Positions 46,806 to 55,085 of a stretch of DNA of 64,000 bases are shown piece after piece; the stretch's first letter is position 1, and every line of letters begins with the position of its first letter. A model generated the notes under the pieces. The model ran no database searches and was not told the DNA's origin. It saw nothing but the letters and a program-made list of their open reading frames with translations. The stretch comes from DHVE2 group archaeon (GTDB taxonomy: Archaea > Thermoplasmatota > Thermoplasmata > Thermoplasmatales > Aciduliprofundaceae). The stretch is taken from positions 123,605-187,604 of the forward strand of contig JALWRZ010000007.1 in NCBI GenBank assembly GCA_026993785.1, given 5' to 3'. The position numbers were made by a program, and so were the translations under genes.

Positions 46806-47067
46806 CACGAAGGGGGCTCCGCCCCCTTTCTAAACCCCTGGAGGGGGACTTTGCCCCTCCTCTCTACACCCCACAAAAAGGGAAGGGGGTAGAGGGGGAA
46901 ATGAGCATTAGAAAATGCGAGCAAGCCTGTGTAAGCAGGGCGCAGCGTAGGTTCTCCCTCGTGGGGAACCCGCTGGTGGTTCCTAGGGTTGCTGGAAGTA
47001 CTAGAAACCCTCCGGTGGTTCCGAGTGTGGATGCTGGAGGGAATGGGAACCCGCAGGAGGTTCCCAT
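46806..47067 (+). repeat. Structured intergenic repeat, copy 3 (one full module plus hairpins)
   Basis: Begins GGGGGC-TCC-GCCCCC, then a CCTCTCTAC / GTAGAGGGGG stem and one module (46895-46952). Stem 1 is GCATT/AATGC with an AGAA loop; stem 2 (CCTG/CAGG) is weakened. The module ends GGGCGCAGCGTAGGT. It continues with two GGAACC-N7-GGTTCC hairpins (46975-46983 region and 47046-47065). It fills the space between the TATA boxes of cdc48 and rpl44e, almost touching both. Confidence 0.83.
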
Positions 47068-47117
47068 AACGCTTAAATATTACCTGCCCATTCGTCCCCT
47101 TAGTTCCGGTGATAAAA

Positions 47118-47402
47118 ATGAAGATGCCCAGAAAGGTTAAGATGTACTGTCCTTACTGCAAGCGTCATACGATTCATGTTGTGGAGAAGGTTAAAAAGAG
47201 GAAAGCGAGCGAGCTTCGTGCGGGGCAGAGGAGATTCCGTCGTGTTACCGCTGGCTATGGCGGTTTTCCAAGACCGAGATATGAAGGTAGGGAGAAGCCC
47301 ACCAAGAGGCTGAACTTGAGATTTAGATGCACGGAATGCAATCGAGCTCATACTTCGCCCATGATTCGTGCCAAGAAATTTGAGCTTGTGGAGGTGAAGT
47401 AA
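47118..47402 (+). CDS. rpl44e: 50S ribosomal protein L44e
   Basis: Zinc-binding large-subunit protein, 94 aa. It starts [18 protein letters not shown] with the first CxxC; the second pair is CTECNRAH. The [18 protein letters not shown] basic stretch is present. GGTGAT lies 4 nt before ATG 47118, deciding against GTG 47109. It heads the rpl44e-rps27e-aIF2-alpha-nop10-PAC2 operon, a gene order conserved in archaea. Confidence 0.97.
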   Translation: MKMPRKVKMYCPYCKRHTIHVVEKVKKRKASELRAGQRRFRRVTAGYGGFPRPRYEGREKPTKRLNLRFRCTECNRAHTSPMIRAKKFELVEVK

Positions 47403-47594
47403 TTGGATAAAAAAGTGGGGAAGAATATTGATAAAGCATTTGTTAAGGTAAAATGCCCCGATTGCGGTAATGAGCAACTAATTTATATAAGAGCCAGCAC
47501 CGTAGTTAAATGCCATGTGTGTGGTGCCACCCTGGCTGTTCCCACGGGCGGTAAAGCGGATATAAAAGGTGAGATTGTAGAGGTGTATGTGTGA
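47403..47594 (+). CDS. rps27e: 30S ribosomal protein S27e
   Basis: Zinc-ribbon small-subunit protein of 63 aa with CPDCGNEQ and CHVCGATLAVPTGGK. It starts at TTG 47403, immediately after the L44e stop. It is translationally linked to both neighbours; the aIF2-alpha GTG overlaps its stop. Confidence 0.96.
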   Translation: MDKKVGKNIDKAFVKVKCPDCGNEQLIYIRASTVVKCHVCGATLAVPTGGKADIKGEIVEVYV

Positions 47595-48355
47595 AGAGGG
47601 GATATCCAGAAGTGGGGGAGCTTGTAATCGGGACCGTCAAAACCGTGAAACCCTATGGGGCATTCGTTACATTAGATGAGTATGAAAATAAGGAGGGTTT
47701 TATTCACATAGGTGAGATAGCTACAGGCTGGATCAAGTACATAAGAGATTATGTGAGAGAGGGGCAGAAGGTCGTTTGCAAGGTTTTGAGAGTGGATCCT
47801 GACAGGGGGCATATAGATCTCTCCCTTAAGAGGGTTAACGAGCATCAGAGGAGGGAGAAAATCCAGGAATGGAAAAATGAGAAGAAGGCCCAAAAACTCT
47901 TCGAGATTGTTGCCCAGAGGTTAGGTAAAAGCGTGGAGGAGTGCTATGAAGAGTTTGGATACGAGCTTATGGAGAGGTACGGTGGTCTTTATCCAGCTTT
48001 TGAGGATGCCGCAATAAACGAAGATGCCCTGGAAGATGAGGGCTTTAAAGGAGAATGGGTGAAGGTCTTCACCCAGGTAGCTCAGGAGAATATAGTTCCG
48101 CCCTACGTAAAGATATCTGGCTATCTGGAGCTTACCACATCTGCACCCGATGGTATTGAGAAAATAAAGAAAGTGCTGCAGGAGATAGAAGATGAGGACA
48201 TAGTGGTCACCTATGTGGGTGCTCCCAGATATCGTGTTATGGTTAAAGCGGAAGATTATAAAACCGCGGAGGAAATGCTTCAGAACGCTGCGAACAAAGC
48301 GCTGGAGATGTTTAAAAAGCTTGGGGGAGAAGGAGAATTCCACAGAAGGTTGTAA
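47591..48355 (+). CDS. eif2a: Translation initiation factor aIF2 subunit alpha
   Basis: Alpha subunit of the GTPase that brings initiator tRNA to the ribosome. 254 aa. An N-terminal S1 domain (GTVKTVKPYGAFVTLDEY, GFIHIGEIATGW) is followed by a helical domain and the C-terminal alpha-beta domain that contacts aIF2-gamma and tRNA. GTG start inside the rps27e stop codon region (GTGTGA). Full length. Confidence 0.96.
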   Translation: MKRGYPEVGELVIGTVKTVKPYGAFVTLDEYENKEGFIHIGEIATGWIKYIRDYVREGQKVVCKVLRVDPDRGHIDLSLKRVNEHQRREKIQEWKNEKKAQKLFEIVAQRLGKSVEECYEEFGYELMERYGGLYPAFEDAAINEDALEDEGFKGEWVKVFTQVAQENIVPPYVKISGYLELTTSAPDGIEKIKKVLQEIEDEDIVVTYVGAPRYRVMVKAEDYKTAEEMLQNAANKALEMFKKLGGEGEFHRRL

Positions 48356-48357
48356 AA

Positions 48358-48537
48358 ATGCACTCCCTTATAAGAAAATGCCCAAAATGCGGAAGGTACA
48401 CATTGCGGGAAATATGCCCGATATGTGGCGAAAAAACGTACGAAGTTCTCCCTCCCCGCTTCTCTCCCGAGGATAGATATGGCAAGTATAGGAGAATGCT
48501 CAAAAAAGAGGTGAAGAGATGGAGCCCATCATCGTAA
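48358..48537 (+). CDS. nop10: H/ACA ribonucleoprotein Nop10
   Basis: 59-aa zinc-ribbon protein of the H/ACA pseudouridylation complex (with Cbf5, Gar1 and L7Ae). It reads MHSLIRKCPKCGRYTL, then CPICGEKTYEVLPPRFSPED, then a basic tail. The four cysteines and PPRFSPEDRYGKYRR match archaeal Nop10. It lies between aIF2-alpha (2-bp gap) and the PAC2 gene (19-bp overlap), a conserved order. Confidence 0.95.
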   Translation: MHSLIRKCPKCGRYTLREICPICGEKTYEVLPPRFSPEDRYGKYRRMLKKEVKRWSPSS

Positions 48538-49274
48538 AATACTTAGATAGGCCAGAGCTGAATGAACCTGTTTTAATCGAAGGTTTACCAGGTGTAGGCA
48601 ATGTAGGCAAGATTTCCGCGGAATATCTGAAGGACAAACTTAATGCCATTCCATTCGTTGAAATATATTCTAAGTATTTGCCACCCCAAGTTCTTATTCG
48701 AGAGGATGGCACCCTGTATTTGGTAAAGAATGAATTGTATTATTACAAAAATCCTCATGGAAGGGACCTGATAATTCTTGTTGGAGATTATCAGGGGATG
48801 AGTGCAGAGGGGCAGTACGAGCTCTCCTACAAAGTTTTAGAAATTGCTAAAGAGTTTGGAACAAAACTCATATTCACCCTTGGAGGTTATGGCACAGGAC
48901 AGCTTGTTGAGAAGCCCAGAGTTTTCGGGGCTGCCACAGATAAAGAGCTTGTGGAAGAGCTAAAAAAATATGGTGTGTATTTCTCCTCCACTGAGCCTGC
49001 GGGAGGTATAGTTGGTGCAGCTGGACTTCTGCTGGGTCTTGGCTCGGTGGTGTTTGATATGAGAGGCGTATGCCTTATGGGCGAAACCTCAGGCTATTTC
49101 TCAGACCCAAAGAGCTCCTTTGAGGTTCTCAAAGTAGTGAAAGAATATTTCAATCTTGAGCTTGATCTGGAGGAAATCGAGCTTAGATCCAGAGAGATTA
49201 CAGAGATAACCACACAGCTAAAGGAGGAGCAAAAAATAGAAGAGAAAAAAGAGGACCTCGGCTACATAGGTTAA
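48519..49274 (+). CDS. PAC2-family proteasome assembly chaperone-like protein
   Basis: 251 aa of the PAC2/PbaB superfamily. Archaeal PbaA/PbaB and eukaryotic PAC2 relatives bind 20S proteasome subunits. Seen: LIEGLPGVGNVGK at the N-terminus, TLGGYGTG, and EPAGGIVGAAGLLL. A C-terminal charged coiled coil ends KKEDLGYIG, nearly the same as the Cdc48 tail [10 protein letters not shown]. The ATG overlaps the nop10 3' end by 19 bp. Last gene of the operon. Confidence 0.9.
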   Translation: MEPIIVKYLDRPELNEPVLIEGLPGVGNVGKISAEYLKDKLNAIPFVEIYSKYLPPQVLIREDGTLYLVKNELYYYKNPHGRDLIILVGDYQGMSAEGQYELSYKVLEIAKEFGTKLIFTLGGYGTGQLVEKPRVFGAATDKELVEELKKYGVYFSSTEPAGGIVGAAGLLLGLGSVVFDMRGVCLMGETSGYFSDPKSSFEVLKVVKEYFNLELDLEEIELRSREITEITTQLKEEQKIEEKKEDLGYIG

Positions 49275-49277
49275 TTT

Positions 49278-49295
49278 TTTAAGGCAAACCTTAAA
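49278..49295. terminator. Possible terminator or operator hairpin after PAC2 gene
   Basis: TTTAAGG-CAAA-CCTTAAA with 7-bp arms, followed by T5, 4 bp after the PAC2 stop. It also overlaps the probable TATA region of the fumarase operon (about 49290-49300), so it could be a regulatory site instead. Confidence 0.4.
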
Positions 49296-49330
49296 TTTTT
49301 GAAAATGTTATCCTACCGCAGGTGATTCTG

Positions 49331-50182
49331 ATGATTGATGAAATAGTTGAAGCCATAAAAAAGGCAGAGACCCAGCTTTCTGAGGATACAGTAATTGCAT
49401 TAAAAAAAGCCTATGAGAGGGAGACGAATCCCATGGCGAGAACGCAGCTTGAGGCCATTCTCAAAAATGTAGAGATTGCCAGAGAGCATTCGCTTCCCAT
49501 GTGCCAGGACACAGGGCTGCAAACCTTCTTCTTGGATGTTGGCTATGATTTCCCCTTCATGCGGGAGCTGGAAAAAGCAATTACAGAAGCAGTGCGAAGA
49601 GCCACTAAAGAGGTGCCCCTGAGACCCAATGCGGTGCATCCCTTCCTGCATAAGAATTCTGGGGATAACACGGGAAGATTCGTTCCCTATATCCACTGGG
49701 AGTTGAGGGAAGGGGATGACGCCGTAATTCACGTGATACCCAAAGGCGGTGGCAGCGAGAATATGAGCGGACTTTACATGCTTCCTCCGGGCGTGGGAAT
49801 AAAAGGGATAAAGAAAAAAGTGATAGAGCACATATTCAAATCGGGCGGAAAACCATGCCCGCCTACCATAATAGGTGTGGGCATTGGCGGCGGTGCTGAT
49901 CTCGCCTTAACTCTTGCAAAGAAAGCGGCAATACTGAGACCCATAGGCTCCAGGCACGAGGAGGATTTCGTGGCGCAGTTGGAAGATGAACTCTACGAGA
50001 TGGCAAATAAACTGGGCATAGGTCCTATGGGCCTTGGAGGAGATACCACAGTTCTCGATGTGCATGTGGAATATGCGCACAGACATCCAGCCACGCTTCC
50101 CCTGGGCATCGTAACTCAATGCTGGGCCAATCGCAAGAGGAAGGTGCATATAGATGCCAATGGCAATGTGGAGGTGGTCTAA
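49331..50182 (+). CDS. fumA: Fumarate hydratase class I, alpha subunit
   Basis: [4Fe-4S]-type fumarase N-terminal half encoded as a separate subunit, 283 aa. Cluster and active-site segments: MCQDTGLQTFF, GGGSENMS, CPPTIIGVGIGGGAD and GPMGLGGDTTVLD. GGTGATT just before ATG 49331 favours it over GTG 49322. The beta subunit follows with no gap. Interconverts fumarate and malate. A related tartrate dehydratase activity cannot be excluded from sequence. Confidence 0.92.
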   Translation: MIDEIVEAIKKAETQLSEDTVIALKKAYERETNPMARTQLEAILKNVEIAREHSLPMCQDTGLQTFFLDVGYDFPFMRELEKAITEAVRRATKEVPLRPNAVHPFLHKNSGDNTGRFVPYIHWELREGDDAVIHVIPKGGGSENMSGLYMLPPGVGIKGIKKKVIEHIFKSGGKPCPPTIIGVGIGGGADLALTLAKKAAILRPIGSRHEEDFVAQLEDELYEMANKLGIGPMGLGGDTTVLDVHVEYAHRHPATLPLGIVTQCWANRKRKVHIDANGNVEVV

Positions 50183-50767
50183 ATGGAGTATCATGAGAAG
50201 ACACCCATTCTCGATGCTCGAAAATACAAGGTGGGGGATGTGATTTACGTAACCGGCGAGGTCGTTTTGGCCAGGGACGAAGCCCATAAAAAGCTGCTGG
50301 AAGAAGGGTCGCCCATAGATTTGAAAGGTGCGGTAATTTATCACTGCGGTCCTGTGGTTACCAAGATCAATGGAGAATGGAAGGTGGTGGCTGCAGGTCC
50401 CACCACAAGCATACGTATGGAAATCTTTGAGGATAGATTCATTGAGAAATTCCATCCTGCTATAATAGTTGGTAAGGGTGGAATGGGTGAGAGAACCCTT
50501 AAAGCGTTGAAGGAGCATGGTGCCGTTTATGCCGCCTATACTGGTGGCTGCGGAGCATTGGCAGCCGAAAGAATCAAGAGTGTAAAGGAAGTACATTTCC
50601 TGGAAGAATTGGGAATTCCGGAGGCGGTATGGGTATTCCGGGTGGAAGAATTTGGACCTCTAGTGGTCACCATGGACTCGCACGGCAACAGCATCTACGA
50701 AGATATAGATAGCAATGCGAGGAAGAATCTCGATGCCCTTCTGAAAGAGATCGATGAACACTCTTGA
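50183..50767 (+). CDS. fumB: Fumarate hydratase class I, beta subunit
   Basis: C-terminal half of class I fumarase, 194 aa. Seen: GDVIYVTGEVVLARDEAHKKL (partly), IYHCGPV, GPTTSIRME, VGKGGMGE, YTGGCGALAA and a conserved MDSHGNSIY near the C-terminus. It starts directly at the base after the alpha-subunit stop, so the two are cotranslated. Convergent with the radical SAM gene at 50788. Confidence 0.93.
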   Translation: MEYHEKTPILDARKYKVGDVIYVTGEVVLARDEAHKKLLEEGSPIDLKGAVIYHCGPVVTKINGEWKVVAAGPTTSIRMEIFEDRFIEKFHPAIIVGKGGMGERTLKALKEHGAVYAAYTGGCGALAAERIKSVKEVHFLEELGIPEAVWVFRVEEFGPLVVTMDSHGNSIYEDIDSNARKNLDALLKEIDEHS

Positions 50768-50787
50768 TTTTTCTATTTTTCTATCAT

Positions 50788-52197
50788 TTATGAGCAGGGA
50801 GTGGTAATTTTCTCCTCTTCTGCCGCTCCAAATGATCTCAGCATTTTTATGGCATTGGGAATCGCTCTCTTGAATATGAAGCCCTTTTCCCAAAGGATGT
50901 CCTTGAGGAGGAGTTTTGGACGAAGGTAGAAGGAGATGTATGCAAAGCCTAACATTTTCTTAATCTGCTCGGTGGTGAAATGCTTCAACTTCATCACAGG
51001 ATCTAAGGTGGTAAACTTTCTCCAGTTTAAAGTGAGGAGTAGCTTCTCCTTTAGTGCAATACTCCACAACCTCGTACCTGGATAGGGCGTGGCGATAGTA
51101 AACTGCGCATAATTCACGCCTACCTTCTTGGAGAACTTTATAGTTTTTCTTATATCCTCCTTCGTCTCGTGGGGGAAGCCTATTATGAAGGCTCCCAGTG
51201 CCCTCAGTTTCGTCTCTCTGGCAATTTTAACTGCCCTGAGAGATTGCTCCGGTGTTATCCTTTTTCCTATGAAATCCAGTGTTTTCTGAGAGCCTGATTC
51301 TATTCCAAAATACACGGTGTGGCAGCCTCCTGCCTTCATTGCGGCTGCAACCTCCCTATTGAAAAGGTCCACTCGAGACGATGCAGTCCAAGAGATATCC
51401 AGGCCTTCCTTCTTTATTCTTCTGGCAATTCTAATAGCCCTTGGTCTATTGAGAGTATAGGTATCATCCAGGAACTCTATCTCCCTTATTCCATATTCCT
51501 CCCTTAATATTTTAAGCTCTTCCAGCACTCGGGAATCGCTGTGACCGCGCCATCTCTTTCCAAACTGCAGGGATGAGGAGCAGAATATGCAATCAAAGGG
51601 ACATCCCCGGGACGTCATAACGGTTCCAAATTTAATGCTATCTACCACGTATTTCTCCATGGGAAGCAGGTCGTAGGATGGCAGGGGTATGGAATCCACG
51701 TCCTTGATAAGGGGTTGCGGAGGATTATTTATAACTTTATCTCCTTTTCTGAAACTCAATCCCTTTATTTTCTTTAGGTCTCTTCCTTTATCCAGTGCAT
51801 CTACCAGATTTTTGAAGGATATCTCTCCTTCTCCCCGTATAATGTAATCAATGTATGGGCACTCCTTTAATGTTCTCTCAGGCGTGAAGGTGACATGGGG
51901 CCCACCCATCACAACTTTTACATCTGGATTGTATCTTTTGGCCATCTTCGCAACTATATATGCATCGGGCACCATGGAAGTGGTCGCTGTTAACCCTATG
52001 AGCTCTGGATCATATCTTTTTATTATTTTTTTCACATCCTCATATCCAAGATCTTCCGCTAGGGAATCCACGATTTTAACATTGTGTTCCTCTCTCACCA
52101 TGGAAGCAAGATACGCTAATCCCAAGGGTGGTCCTGTGGTGCCCACAATGGCCTTTATGGCGCTCGTGGTTGGTGGTGATATGAGAAGAATTTTCAT
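50788..52197 (-). CDS. B12-binding radical SAM protein (class B type)
   Basis: 469 aa: a cobalamin-binding domain (about 1-150, GLTATTSMVPDAY, VVMGGPHVTF), then a radical SAM core with the motif SRGCPFDCIFCSS and FGIESGSQKTL, and a basic C-terminal region. Family members methylate or cyclise unactivated carbons in lipids, hopanoids and bacteriochlorophylls. Archaeal Grs-type ring formation is possible; the substrate is unknown. GGTGGTG-like sequences precede the region and the start ATG 52197 is 9 bp after the SPASM gene stop. Confidence 0.85.
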   Translation of the reverse strand: MKILLISPPTTSAIKAIVGTTGPPLGLAYLASMVREEHNVKIVDSLAEDLGYEDVKKIIKRYDPELIGLTATTSMVPDAYIVAKMAKRYNPDVKVVMGGPHVTFTPERTLKECPYIDYIIRGEGEISFKNLVDALDKGRDLKKIKGLSFRKGDKVINNPPQPLIKDVDSIPLPSYDLLPMEKYVVDSIKFGTVMTSRGCPFDCIFCSSSLQFGKRWRGHSDSRVLEELKILREEYGIREIEFLDDTYTLNRPRAIRIARRIKKEGLDISWTASSRVDLFNREVAAAMKAGGCHTVYFGIESGSQKTLDFIGKRITPEQSLRAVKIARETKLRALGAFIIGFPHETKEDIRKTIKFSKKVGVNYAQFTIATPYPGTRLWSIALKEKLLLTLNWRKFTTLDPVMKLKHFTTEQIKKMLGFAYISFYLRPKLLLKDILWEKGFIFKRAIPNAIKMLRSFGAAEEEKITTPCS

Positions 52198-52206
52198 TTT
52201 CTCGCC

Positions 52207-53691
52207 TCACTTAGAAAGTACAGGGTTTATTGAACTGCTTTCTGTATCCATATTCATCTTGGTCATTATCTCCTCCCAATCCTTTTTCATTATTATGCAT
52301 CCAGGATCGGGGGCGAGAAGATCTCCGTGATACGCGTATGCTCTAGCTCTGCAACCACCACAGACATATCTGAAGGGACAGGTATGGCACGCGTATTCTT
52401 TTGCATCCCTATCTCTCAGGGCATTGAGGATGGGGCTATTCTTCCATACATTTACAAATCCATCTTTTATGACATTACCCACCTTCACAGGTATGAAAAC
52501 ACAAGGCTGAATATCTCCATTGTGCTCTATGGAGCAATAAATACGGCCTGCACCACAACCACCTATGAATTCTGTAAGTGCCTTAGCTGCACCTCCAAAC
52601 TCTGCTGGCAATTCCATCTCTGCAAAATGCGTGGGAGATACCTTTCCGCTCTGCTGGGCTTCTGTCATTGTGAGGGATATCCGTGAATAAGCTGGACAGG
52701 TGGAGAATATCTGGAGATCACCCTTCTGCCATTCTTTATACAGGTATTTCAGAAGCTCCTCCCTTTCCTCTGGAGTTAGATCCTCGCTGATTATATCCCT
52801 GCCTCTGCCCGTGGGTATGAAATTGAACACTATAAATCGATCAACCTTAAGCTCTCTTGCCAGTTTAATCATCTCTGGTATTGTATCAAGATTCTCATGG
52901 GTGGCTGTTGTCGCAATTCCCACGCTAAGCCCTACGGCCTTGGCATTCTTTATTCCTCGTATTGCGGCGTTGAATGCACCCTTAACTCCTCGAAACTCGT
53001 CATGCACCTCTGGATTGGGGCCATCCAGACTTATCTCCGCATAACGAATTCCCACCTCCTTGAGCTTCTGGGCAACCTTCTCACTTATTAACGTGCCATT
53101 GGTGGCTATGGTTAAATAGAAACCCTTGGTGCTTGCGTATCTTGCAACCTTCCAGAAATCTTTGTTTGTAAGAGGCTCACCCCCTGAGAAGGATATGGCA
53201 GCAACTCCAGCTTCGTCAAGCTGATCTACCACGTTGTATTTCTCCTCCAGGGTTAGTTCATCAGGCGCAGGATATGGAGTTGCATTGGCATAGCAATGCT
53301 TGCATCTTAAATTGCACTGTTTGGTGAAATCCCACACCACCATAAAGGGCGCAATCAATCTCTGGGGTCTTGTGATTCCATACTCCGCGATACTTCTTAC
53401 TATTACTGCAAAGGCCTTGCGCATATAAGAATCCTGCAGAAATTTCTTTATGGCTTCAGGAGAAGCCCCAAATTTTTCCGCACCTCTCTCTATAGCCTCA
53501 CCCACTATCTTCGCATGCATTCTTTCCCGTATTCCCTTGGGTTGTTCTACCCCCGCGTAGATGGCAAAGGATTTTTCAATCTTCTTAACTTCTGTAAGCT
53601 CTTTTAGAATATATCTCACAAATTTCTTATCCATCACCTTGTGCAGATAGTCTATTATTTCTCCTTCATTAAAACCTTTATTTTCCGGCAT
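52207..53691 (-). CDS. Radical SAM/SPASM domain protein
   Basis: 494 aa. An N-terminal helical region (about 1-115) precedes the radical SAM motif KQCNLRCKHCYANA and FSGGEPLTN. The C-terminal SPASM-type domain has several cysteines (GGCGAGRIYCSI, CVFIPVKVG, CHTCPFRYVCGGCRARAYA). Related proteins make peptide modifications or haem derivatives; the substrate here is unknown. It lies 1 bp after the TrmB-like regulator and shares its promoter and operator, so it is probably autoregulated with it. Confidence 0.87.
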   Translation of the reverse strand: MPENKGFNEGEIIDYLHKVMDKKFVRYILKELTEVKKIEKSFAIYAGVEQPKGIRERMHAKIVGEAIERGAEKFGASPEAIKKFLQDSYMRKAFAVIVRSIAEYGITRPQRLIAPFMVVWDFTKQCNLRCKHCYANATPYPAPDELTLEEKYNVVDQLDEAGVAAISFSGGEPLTNKDFWKVARYASTKGFYLTIATNGTLISEKVAQKLKEVGIRYAEISLDGPNPEVHDEFRGVKGAFNAAIRGIKNAKAVGLSVGIATTATHENLDTIPEMIKLARELKVDRFIVFNFIPTGRGRDIISEDLTPEEREELLKYLYKEWQKGDLQIFSTCPAYSRISLTMTEAQQSGKVSPTHFAEMELPAEFGGAAKALTEFIGGCGAGRIYCSIEHNGDIQPCVFIPVKVGNVIKDGFVNVWKNSPILNALRDRDAKEYACHTCPFRYVCGGCRARAYAYHGDLLAPDPGCIIMKKDWEEIMTKMNMDTESSSINPVLSK

Positions 53692-53692
53692 T

Positions 53693-54106
53693 TTACCATC
53701 CCCCTTCAAGCTTGCCGAGATATTTTATTGCCTCCTCCAGATGCCTTTTCAACTCATCCACGGAATTGTCTTTGACATTTTCAAGATCCTCCATTACCTG
53801 GGTGAGGAGATTTATGACCTTTCTTCTTTCATTTCTTATTATTTTTATTACATCGATCACCGCTGAATAATGATAGCACTTCTCCCCTTTGCTTCTGGTC
53901 ACCATCCCATGCCTTATGAGCTTGTTAAGTTCGTTTACCACCGAGGAATAAGCCCTCCCTATTTTCTCTGCTATCTCCTTTGCAGTCATAGAACCTGGAG
54001 AAAGAGCAAGCAGAGCATATATGGAAGCCTCCGTATCTCCAAATCCCCAGTGAATCATTACATCTTTGAGCGATTGAAATGCTCTTGTTTCCATTATGTC
54101 TCTCAT
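53693..54106 (-). CDS. TrmB/MarR-like transcription regulator
   Basis: 137 aa with an N-terminal winged helix (WGFGDTEASIYALLAL, MTAKEIAEKIGRAYSSV, reading quoted in two parts) and a C-terminal coiled coil that would mediate dimerisation. ATG 54106 is at about the predicted transcription start below the TATA box (54128-54136); ATG 54094 is an alternative. A direct repeat overlies its own start site. It is cotranscribed with the radical SAM/SPASM gene. Confidence 0.83.
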   Translation of the reverse strand: MRDIMETRAFQSLKDVMIHWGFGDTEASIYALLALSPGSMTAKEIAEKIGRAYSSVVNELNKLIRHGMVTRSKGEKCYHYSAVIDVIKIIRNERRKVINLLTQVMEDLENVKDNSVDELKRHLEEAIKYLGKLEGGW

Positions 54107-54127
54107 AATTATGATAATTCTCATAAT
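54101..54127. promoter_or_regulatory. Direct-repeat operator at the TrmB-like regulator promoter
   Basis: TCTCATAAT occurs twice, at 54101-54109 and 54119-54127, with an 18-bp period. A 10-bp palindrome CATAATTATG (54104-54113) sits between and over them. The block is directly downstream of the minus-strand TATA box (54128-54136), so a bound protein should block initiation. Autoregulation is inferred. Confidence 0.55.
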
Positions 54128-54180
54128 CTATATAAAGGTTGTCCCCAAATTACCATATTTCCATCTTTCATAGCTCAGAG

Positions 54181-54591
54181 TTACTTCTTTCCGCAGCTCT
54201 CTATCTCTTTGATAGCATCTTCGTGGGAAGAAGATTGCCTTGCGTACTCCTTTGCTGTTTCAATCAGCTGTTTCGCAAATTTTTCCTCCAGGAGTTTTTT
54301 AACCTTAACGAAAATCTTGTATTTCTTAGCTGCCTCTTGAGCAACCTCAGGTGGCGGAAATTCTATCGCTCCCACAGGACAAAGATTTGCGCATGTCTGG
54401 CAGCCCACAAGGCAGTTATAGGGCTTAGCAACGATGGGCTTCCTGCTCACTAAATCATAAGAGTAAACTCCGCGACCGCATATAACGGCGCATAGCCCGC
54501 AGCCTATACAGGCAGCAGGATCTACACGGGGATACCACTTTATCTCCTTCCTCGGCACGCCAAACCAGTAATCAAATTTCTTATCGCTCAT
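54181..54591 (-). CDS. Ferredoxin-like 4Fe-4S protein
   Basis: 136 aa with two cluster motifs, ACIGCGLCAVICG and NCLVGCQTCANLCP, and a charged C-terminal helix of about 50 residues. GGTGAT 3-4 nt upstream fixes ATG 54591 over the upstream start at 54633. It is divergent from the NifX-like gene with a shared TTCAA-N6-TTGAA element in between. Its redox partner is unknown; the adjacent radical SAM/SPASM enzyme is a candidate. Confidence 0.87.
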   Translation of the reverse strand: MSDKKFDYWFGVPRKEIKWYPRVDPAACIGCGLCAVICGRGVYSYDLVSRKPIVAKPYNCLVGCQTCANLCPVGAIEFPPPEVAQEAAKKYKIFVKVKKLLEEKFAKQLIETAKEYARQSSSHEDAIKEIESCGKK

Positions 54592-54624
54592 CTTATCATC
54601 ACCGTTATGGGTAATGGAAGGGCA

Positions 54625-54648
54625 GTATTTCAACTTTTTTTGAAATAA
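54625..54648. promoter_or_regulatory. TTCAA-N6-TTGAA operator, site 1
   Basis: GTATTTCAA-N6-TTGAAATAA (8 of 9 arm positions pair), preceded by GC as GCAGTATTTCAA. It lies in the divergent promoter of the ferredoxin (minus) and NifX-like (plus) genes, overlapping the A/T-rich TATA regions. The same 12 bases precede the spacer at 60639-60649. Confidence 0.6.
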
Positions 54649-54692
54649 TAAAATTCATATGTACCAACGAGATATGGAAGAAGAGTGATAAA

Positions 54693-55079
54693 ATGAGAAT
54701 AGCGATACCGTGCATGGATGATCGAGGTCTCGAGAGCGAGGTGAGTATGCATTTTGGGAGAGCTCCATATTACACCTTCGTGGACATAAAAGATGGCAGG
54801 ATAAAGAATGTGAAGGTTCTCCCAGTTCCATTCGAAGAGCATGGACCTGGAGATCTACCAAACTTCGTGAAGGAGAACGGCGGCGAGGTTGTGATAGCGT
54901 ATGGCATGGGGCATCGCGCAATGGAGTTCTTTCAGCAGTTGGGTATAGATGTAGTTACAGGAGCTATGGGGAAGGTTGGTGAAGTGATCGATGCGTTCAT
55001 CCACCAGGTTCTACAAGTGGATCCCTACTGGAAGGAGAAGATGGAGAGGGAGAAAAAAGAGAAAGAAGGTTGTAAGTGA
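54693..55079 (+). CDS. NifX/NifB-type dinitrogenase iron-molybdenum cofactor domain protein
   Basis: 128 aa of the NifX/MTH1175 family, which binds iron-sulfur or metal cofactors. Seen: MRIAIPCMDDRGLESEV, MHFGRAPYY, and YGMGHRAMEFF. A charged tail ends KEGCK. No nitrogenase genes are present, so it is more likely a metal- or cluster-handling protein. It shares a divergent operator with a ferredoxin. Confidence 0.85.
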   Translation: MRIAIPCMDDRGLESEVSMHFGRAPYYTFVDIKDGRIKNVKVLPVPFEEHGPGDLPNFVKENGGEVVIAYGMGHRAMEFFQQLGIDVVTGAMGKVGEVIDAFIHQVLQVDPYWKEKMEREKKEKEGCK

Positions 55080-55085
55080 CTCCGC

